Shown here one piece after another: positions 4,812 through 8,647 of a DNA stretch of 8,647 bases. Position 1 is the first letter of the stretch, and every line of letters begins with the position of its first letter. Source of the DNA: Syntrophobacterales bacterium (GTDB lineage: Bacteria > Desulfobacterota > Desulfobaccia > Desulfobaccales > 0-14-0-80-60-11); the NCBI GenBank assembly GCA_020052215.1, contig JAGVPN010000479.1:1-8647 (forward strand), written 5' to 3'. Below the pieces are notes generated by a model that did no database searches, was not told the DNA's origin, and saw only the letters and a list, made by a program, of their open reading frames with translations. Made by a program: the position numbers and the translations under genes.

Positions 4812-5591
4812 TCATTCCCCCCTAAACACCGGCGGCCGCTTTTCCAGAAAGGCCTTTTGCCCTTCCAGGTAATCCTGGCTGTTATAGACCAGGCGGCGCA
4901 GGGCCTGGATGCGCTCAAAGGCTTCGGGGGACAGCGGCAGGGCGTTCCCCAGGATCTGCAACTGCTCCTTCATGACCGAAATGCTGATGGGGGAATTGGC
5001 GGCGATTTGGCCCGCCAGGCGGTAGGTAAAATCTTCCAGTTCCGCCACCGGCACCAGGTGATTGAGGACCCCCAGCCGGGCTGCCCGCTCCCCGCTCACC
5101 GGCTGGGCGGTGCAGAACATTTCCCGGGCCAGGGACATGCCCAGCTTGTTGAGGACGTGCAGGATACCCGTGAGATTGTAGGGGACCCCCAGCCGGGCCG
5201 GGGTGATGGCAAAAGAGGTGTTCTCCGTGCCGATCAGCAGATCGCAGACAAAAGCCAACTCACAGGCCCCGCCCCAGACGCTGCCCTCCACCATGGCGAT
5301 GACCGGGGCGGGGCAGCGCTGGATGGCCCGGATGGCCTGCTCCAGAGGATCGTCGTACGACAGGGGGTCATGCCCGGGCTGGGGAAGCTCGCCGACGTCA
5401 TGGCCGGCGGACCAGACCGTGGCGCCCTTATTGGCCCTGAGCACAATCACCCGGGCCTGTTGATAAACCAGATCGTTCAAGGCCTTGATCACTTCGCCGA
5501 TCAGGCCCCGGCCCAGAGCATTACGCCGGCGGTCATGATTCAAGGTGATCGTGCCGATAAACTCCGATAAGGCCACGGTGATGAATTCCAT
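4812..5591 (-). CDS. scpB: Methylmalonyl-CoA decarboxylase, ScpB/YgfG-like (crotonase superfamily)
   Basis: This 259-residue protein has the full family length. ScpB converts (R)-methylmalonyl-CoA to propionyl-CoA and CO2 in the cytoplasm. Family-specific motifs are RRNALG (about 22-27), SAGHD (61-65, His64), DPLSYDDPLEQ (75-85), MVEGSVWGGA (100-109, oxyanion-hole glycines), ARLGVPYNL (132-140, Tyr138), LNHLVPVAELEDF, FERIQALRR, and the ending AFLEKRPP. DPLSYDDPL and GVPYN set it apart from generic enoyl-CoA hydratases, because the decarboxylase keeps the His and Tyr at those places and lacks the hydratase glutamate pair. The ATG at 5591-5589 has GAGGGAG just upstream. It stands alone: mutase, GTPase and CoA-transferase partners of the E. 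coli scp operon are not in the window. Its GC-rich codon use matches the chromosome core. The exact substrate is likely but not proven. Confidence 0.86.
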   Translation of the reverse strand: MEFITVALSEFIGTITLNHDRRRNALGRGLIGEVIKALNDLVYQQARVIVLRANKGATVWSAGHDVGELPQPGHDPLSYDDPLEQAIRAIQRCPAPVIAMVEGSVWGGACELAFVCDLLIGTENTSFAITPARLGVPYNLTGILHVLNKLGMSLAREMFCTAQPVSGERAARLGVLNHLVPVAELEDFTYRLAGQIAANSPISISVMKEQLQILGNALPLSPEAFERIQALRRLVYNSQDYLEGQKAFLEKRPPVFRGE

Positions 5592-5606
5592 TTCTCCCTC
5601 ACTCCT

Positions 5607-5641
5607 GCGGCTGACCCCCGGCTACCGGGGTGCCAGGCCGC
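5607..5641 (-). promoter_or_regulatory. Nested hairpin in the scpB leader
   Basis: On the minus strand, an outer GCGGC/GCCGC pair (5641-5637 with 5611-5607) encloses an inner perfect CCCCGG-TAG-CCGGGG stem (5630-5616). The hairpin abuts the AGGAG at 5606-5602 and ends 15 bases upstream of the ATG. There is no U-run, so a post-transcriptional role or a protein site is as likely as attenuation. Confidence 0.4.
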
Positions 5642-5713
5642 ATCTTTTAGACCATTTTTCGATTTAAAGGAAACACACCATCTCATTAATTTGTTGATAT
5701 TAAAAATCTTTTT

Positions 5714-5746
5714 AACCGAAAACTGAAAACCGAAAACCGAAAACGG
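5714..5746. repeat. Short tandem repeat, 7-bp unit AACCGAA
   Basis: Four full units are present at 5714-5741: AACCGAA, AACTGAA, AACCGAA, AACCGAA, followed by a partial AACGG. It lies in the divergent intergenic region between scpB and the zinc-ribbon gene. On the minus strand it creates a spurious FGFRFSVFG-like peptide, which is not a gene. Confidence 0.75.
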
Positions 5747-5759
5747 TATTAGAGACTGT

Positions 5760-5788
5760 TTGCCAAGCGAAACTGTAATTGATAACAT
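5760..5788 (+). promoter_or_regulatory. Possible sigma70-type promoter of the zinc-ribbon gene
   Basis: TTGCCA (5760-5765) and TAACAT (5783-5788) are separated by exactly 17 bases, giving a start near 5795 and a ~60-nt leader. The leader holds a perfect GCCAGA-TTTC-TCTGGC hairpin (5817-5832) just before the ribosome binding site. The match to consensus is moderate. Confidence 0.35.
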
Positions 5789-5816
5789 TCCCCATCAGTA
5801 ATGGTAAATTTTTTCC

Positions 5817-5832
5817 GCCAGATTTCTCTGGC
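5817..5832 (+). promoter_or_regulatory. Leader hairpin before the zinc-ribbon gene
   Basis: A perfect 6-bp stem GCCAGA/TCTGGC with a TTTC loop ends about 10 bases before the GAGAGGAG ribosome binding site. It could protect the mRNA 5' region or modulate translation. No T-run follows, so it is not a terminator. Confidence 0.35.
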
Positions 5833-5855
5833 AATCCATGAGAGGAGAAAAAATC

Positions 5856-6566
5856 ATGCCCCAATGCCATAACTGCGGCAATCAATTGACCGGAGCCGAA
5901 CAACATTGCCCCGCCTGCGGGCAGCCCACGGATTCCCCGCCGCCGGCCTTAGAGCCATCTTTAGCCCGGGCACCGGCATCATTGCCCCTCAGTGACTACT
6001 TTAAGACCGGCTGGGGATTATTCAAGCAATACCCCGGCGGGTTTGTGAGCTTTTGTCTCCTTAATCTCGTCATCCAAGTGGCCTTGAACCGAACCCCCTA
6101 CGTGGGCGCGGTGGCGGCGGCGGTCGTCGGTACCCCGCTGTTCATGGGCAACTTTATCGTCAGCGCCAAACTCCTGCAAGGGCAAACCCCCGAATTTCGT
6201 GACTTTTTCGCGGGTTTTCAGTTCTTTTTGCCCCTTTTGCTGCTTTCCCTGGTAACTTGCCTGTTTATCGTCATCGGCACGATGCTGTTAATTGTCCCGG
6301 GGGTATATCTCTTCGTTGCCTATCTGTTCGCCTCATACCTGGTGGTGGATCGCCGTCAGGATTTCTGGCCGGCCATGGAGTTGAGCCGCCGGACCATTAA
6401 TCCCCGATGGTTCGGTTATTTTGCTTTCACGCTGCTTTTGGTCCTGCTTAATCTGGCCGGGGCTTTGCTCCTGGGTCTGGGCCTGTTGGTGACGATTCCC
6501 CTGTCGTTTTGCGTCGTGACCGCAGCCTATGCCGAAGTCTTCGGGTTGCAATCGAAGGAGTATTAA
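5856..6566 (+). CDS. Zinc-ribbon multi-pass membrane protein, function unknown
   Basis: The start ATG at 5856 is chosen over the in-frame ATG at 5838 because GAGAGGAG (5840-5847) lies at the right distance before 5856 and inside the longer reading. The product has 236 residues. It opens with a zinc ribbon, Cys4, Cys7, Cys18, Cys21 (CxxC-X10-CxxC), followed by a Pro/Ala linker (about 25-45). The rest is hydrophobic, with about five to six membrane segments near 61-78, 83-105, 123-142, 143-164, 187-204 and 205-226. The segment FKTGWGLFKQYPGGFVSF and the C-terminal GLLVTIPLSFCVVTAAYAEVFG resemble DUF975/YciC-type membrane domains, with the typical Gly-rich PL..C...AAY..VFG end. It is probably an inner-membrane protein with a cytosolic zinc ribbon. 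The gene ends 27 bases before the first possible priA start, so the two may be co-transcribed. No specific role can be assigned. Confidence 0.8.
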   Translation: MPQCHNCGNQLTGAEQHCPACGQPTDSPPPALEPSLARAPASLPLSDYFKTGWGLFKQYPGGFVSFCLLNLVIQVALNRTPYVGAVAAAVVGTPLFMGNFIVSAKLLQGQTPEFRDFFAGFQFFLPLLLLSLVTCLFIVIGTMLLIVPGVYLFVAYLFASYLVVDRRQDFWPAMELSRRTINPRWFGYFAFTLLLVLLNLAGALLLGLGLLVTIPLSFCVVTAAYAEVFGLQSKEY

Positions 6567-6576
6567 TCTGTTTTTT

Positions 6577-6593
6577 GACCTATAATAGGTCTT
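6577..6593 (+). promoter_or_regulatory. Palindrome containing a perfect TATAAT before priA
   Basis: GACCTATAATAGGTC (6577-6591) is a perfect palindrome around a central A, with TATAAT at 6581-6586. No TTGACA-like box lies at the expected distance. If it is a -10 box, transcription would begin near 6593-6594, exactly at the first ATG. As a palindrome it could alternatively be an operator. Confidence 0.35.
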
Positions 6594-8647
6594 ATGCCGG
6601 TATCCCCCTCCCCGAATACGACTCATCCAGACCTTGCCGATCTTTGGGAGGTGGCGGTGGCCCTGCCCCTGGCCCATACCCTGACCTATCGCCTGCCGGC
6701 AACCCTGGCGGCCGCAGGCGCCCAGGTGGGCAGCCTGGTCCGGGTGCCGGTAGGTCGCCGCCAGGTAACGGGATATCTCCTTGGTCCGGCCTGCGAGCCC
6801 CCTCCCGGGACTCTCCGGGACATCCGGGAGGTCCTGGACCCCATACCCCGGTTCGGCCCGGAGCTGACGCCCCTGTTCCGCTGGGTGGCGGATTACTATC
6901 AGTACCCCCTGGGGGAGGCGCTGAGCTTCATCATTCCCGGGGGCGGCCCGGCCGCCCAACCCCGCCGGGAACTCTGGGCCTTTCCGGTGGTTCAGCCTGA
7001 GGGCGACCAGCCCCTTAAGCGCCTGGGCCCCAAGTCCCGGGACCTCCTGGCTTACCTGCTGGAAGCCGGCCCCACCCCGGTGAAAGATCTTCAGCCCCGC
7101 TTCCCCGCCTGCCGTGACAGCCTGCGCCGCCTGGCCGCCCGAGGCTTAATCGGACTCGAGGACCGCACCCGTTTCCGGACCCACGAGGCTGATGCATCTT
7201 TCGCCCTTACAGAAAACCTCACCCTGGTGCCCGACCAGGAACAGGCCCTAACGGCCATCGTCGCCGGGATTGACGGGGGCAAGTTCGCCCCTTCTCTCTT
7301 GCACGGCGTCACGGCCAGCGGCAAGACCGAGGTTTATTTGAGCGCCGCCGCCCATGCCCTGGCCCAGGGACGCCAGGTCCTGGTCCTGGCGCCGGAGATC
7401 GCCCTGACCCACCCCGTGGCCCAGGCCTTCAGGCGGCGCTTCGGCCCCCGGGTGGCCCTGCTGCACAGCGGCCTGTCCGAGGCCTTTCGGGTGGATCAAT
7501 GGCGCCGCATCATGGTGGGAGAAGTGGATATTGTGGTGGGGGCACGCTCCGCGGTGTTTGCCCCTCTGCCCCGCCTGGGGTTGGTGGTGGTGGATGAAGA
7601 ACACGACCCCTCTTATAAACAAGAGGGCGGCCTCCTCTACCAGGCCCGGGATGTGGCCCTTTACCGGGGCAAGCTGGCGGGCGCCGCCGTGGTCCTGGTC
7701 TCCGCCACCCCCCAGGTGACCTCCTGCTTCTCGGCCCGGGAAGGCAAATATCGCTATCTTCAACTCCACCGCCGGGTCACTCCCCAGACCCTGCCGGAAA
7801 TCCAGTTAGTGGACTTGCGGACCCAGCGGGGCGACAAAAGTCTCAAAGTGATCTCCCAGCCGCTTAAGGGCGCCCTGGAAGAGGTCCTCCGCCGGGGGGA
7901 ACAGGCTTTGCTGTTCCTCAATCGCCGGGGGTACTCCCGGGCCGTGTTCTGCCTTTTTTGCGGCCAGGTGTTCCAGTGCCGGCATTGCAGCGTGGCCCTG
8001 ACCCAACACCTGGACCAGGACCGGCTGGTCTGCCATTACTGCGGCTATACCCAGGCGACGCCGGAGCAGTGCCCAAACTGCCAGTCCAGCGCCATCAAAC
8101 GCTACGGGGTGGGCACCGAAAAGGTGGAGTCGGAGGTGAAAAGACTTTTCCCCACCGCCCGGGTGGCCCGCCTGGACCGGGATACGGCCCCGAACAGCGG
8201 CCGGGCCCTCAAGGTCTTGCAAGCCTTTGCCGCCGGGGACCTGGACTTCCTGGTGGGCACCCAGATGATCGCCAAGGGGCATCACTTTCCCCAGGTCACC
8301 CTGGTGGGGGTCATCGCCGCGGACCTCAGCCTCTTTTTCCCGGAATATCATGCCGGGGAGCGCACCTTCCAACTCCTGTCCCAGGTGGCCGGGCGGGCCG
8401 GGCGGGGCGCGGCCAAGGGCGCCGTGCTGATTCAGACCTACCAGCCGGAACACTACGTCTTCCAGTCGGTTCAATCCCAGGATTACGACCGCTTTTTCCA
8501 GCAGGAATTGGAGACCCGGCGGCAACTGGGTTACCCCCCCTTTACCCGCCTGGCCCTGGTTCGCCTGAGCGGCCCCCTGGAGGCGCCCGTGGCCCGGGAG
8601 GCTCGGCGCCTGGCCGCCGCCCTGGAAAACCTGCGGACCGGGGATGC
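6594..8647 (+). CDS. priA: Primosomal protein N' (PriA helicase), 3' end beyond the window
   Basis: The frame is open for 684 codons from 6594 to the window edge with no stop, so roughly the last 50-70 residues are missing relative to the E. coli length (~730). PriA is the 3'-to-5' DNA helicase that recognises stalled forks and D-loops and reloads the replisome. Visible in order, numbered from 6594: N-terminal DNA-binding domain opening VAVALPLAHTLTYRLP; Walker A GVTASGKT (238-245); APEIALT; GARSAVFAPL; Walker B/DEEH (334-337) with the PriA-typical VDEEHDPSYKQ; SATP; the zinc-binding cysteines C453, C456, C462, C465, C480, C483, C493, C496, with spacing identical to E. coli PriA; VGTQMIAKGHHFP; and motif VI QVAGRAGRG (597-605). 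The start is ambiguous. ATG 6594 adds ~20 non-conserved residues and lacks a good Shine-Dalgarno. GTG 6657, preceded by GGGAGG, fits the conserved N-terminus better. Confidence 0.95.
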   Translation, partial: MPVSPSPNTTHPDLADLWEVAVALPLAHTLTYRLPATLAAAGAQVGSLVRVPVGRRQVTGYLLGPACEPPPGTLRDIREVLDPIPRFGPELTPLFRWVADYYQYPLGEALSFIIPGGGPAAQPRRELWAFPVVQPEGDQPLKRLGPKSRDLLAYLLEAGPTPVKDLQPRFPACRDSLRRLAARGLIGLEDRTRFRTHEADASFALTENLTLVPDQEQALTAIVAGIDGGKFAPSLLHGVTASGKTEVYLSAAAHALAQGRQVLVLAPEIALTHPVAQAFRRRFGPRVALLHSGLSEAFRVDQWRRIMVGEVDIVVGARSAVFAPLPRLGLVVVDEEHDPSYKQEGGLLYQARDVALYRGKLAGAAVVLVSATPQVTSCFSAREGKYRYLQLHRRVTPQTLPEIQLVDLRTQRGDKSLKVISQPLKGALEEVLRRGEQALLFLNRRGYSRAVFCLFCGQVFQCRHCSVALTQHLDQDRLVCHYCGYTQATPEQCPNCQSSAIKRYGVGTEKVESEVKRLFPTARVARLDRDTAPNSGRALKVLQAFAAGDLDFLVGTQMIAKGHHFPQVTLVGVIAADLSLFFPEYHAGERTFQLLSQVAGRAGRGAAKGAVLIQTYQPEHYVFQSVQSQDYDRFFQQELETRRQLGYPPFTRLALVRLSGPLEAPVAREARRLAAALENLRTGD
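6646..6651 (+). promoter_or_regulatory. Ribosome binding site supporting an internal GTG start of priA
   Basis: GGGAGG lies five bases before GTG 6657, in frame with priA. Starting there gives (M)ALPLAHTLTYRLP, close to the usual beginning of PriA proteins. It is embedded in coding sequence if ATG 6594 is used. Confidence 0.45.

Noticed and set aside
4686..5570. 294-codon plus-strand reading opposite scpB
   Set aside because: It is the antisense shadow of the well-supported ScpB gene, rich in Gly, Gln and His, and has no known motif.
5540..5906. Peptides of the FGFRFSVFG type on the minus strand
   Set aside because: They are translations of the AACCGAA tandem repeat, a common source of false small ORFs.
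6571..6591. T-run plus palindrome after the zinc-ribbon gene as an intrinsic terminator
   Set aside because: The T-run precedes the hairpin on the plus strand rather than following it, and on the minus strand the hairpin is followed by A's.
6333..6959. 208-codon minus-strand reading across the membrane gene and the priA start
   Set aside because: It spans two real genes on the other strand and has Gln/Gly/His-rich shadow composition.

Overview
The window reads like a GC-rich Gram-negative chromosome, most likely an anaerobic member of the Desulfobacterota (former Deltaproteobacteria). This is inferred from the combination of a giant 2-hydroxyacyl-CoA-dehydratase-activase-type protein, PEP-CTERM secreted proteins, GEMM-I (cyclic-di-GMP class I) riboswitches and an ScpB-type methylmalonyl-CoA decarboxylase. 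No rRNA, tRNA, CRISPR array or intact insertion sequence was seen.

Layout. (1) 2-2182 (+): C-terminal half of a large acyl-CoA dehydratase activase-related protein, cut by the left window edge. (2) 2183-2623: gene-free stretch with a perfect 13-bp inverted repeat, a twin-hairpin interspersed-type repeat, and a possible decayed coding remnant with two in-frame stops. (3) 2624-4421 (-): two paralogous cassettes in tandem. Each has a GEMM-I riboswitch aptamer, an intrinsic-terminator-like hairpin with a U-run, a ~110-nt leader, and a ~220-residue secreted protein with an N-terminal signal peptide and a VPGP-type PEP-CTERM tail. (4) 4422-4811: intergenic, with three back-to-back small hairpins and no convincing gene. 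(5) 4812-5591 (-): ScpB-like methylmalonyl-CoA decarboxylase. (6) 5592-5855: divergent intergenic region with leader hairpins, a heptamer tandem repeat and a possible sigma70-type promoter. (7) 5856-6566 (+): zinc-ribbon multi-pass membrane protein. (8) 6594 (or 6657) to the right edge (+): primosomal helicase PriA, running off the window without a stop.

How the parts fit. The most interesting unit is the pair of riboswitch/PEP-CTERM cassettes. PEP-CTERM proteins are processed by exosortases and are associated with exopolysaccharide and biofilm, while cyclic-di-GMP is the main biofilm second messenger. Here the messenger would control the surface proteins directly through their mRNA leaders. 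The terminator 5' arm overlaps the 3' conserved strand of the aptamer, so ligand binding should prevent termination (an ON switch, inferred). The upstream cassette (aptamer 4354-4421) looks intact. The downstream one (3425-3492) has lost one base in the conserved ligand-proximal junction and has a damaged terminator stem, suggesting a duplicated switch that is decaying or has altered behaviour. The flanking genes (dehydratase activase, decarboxylase, PriA) are ordinary chromosomal genes and seem unrelated to the cassettes.
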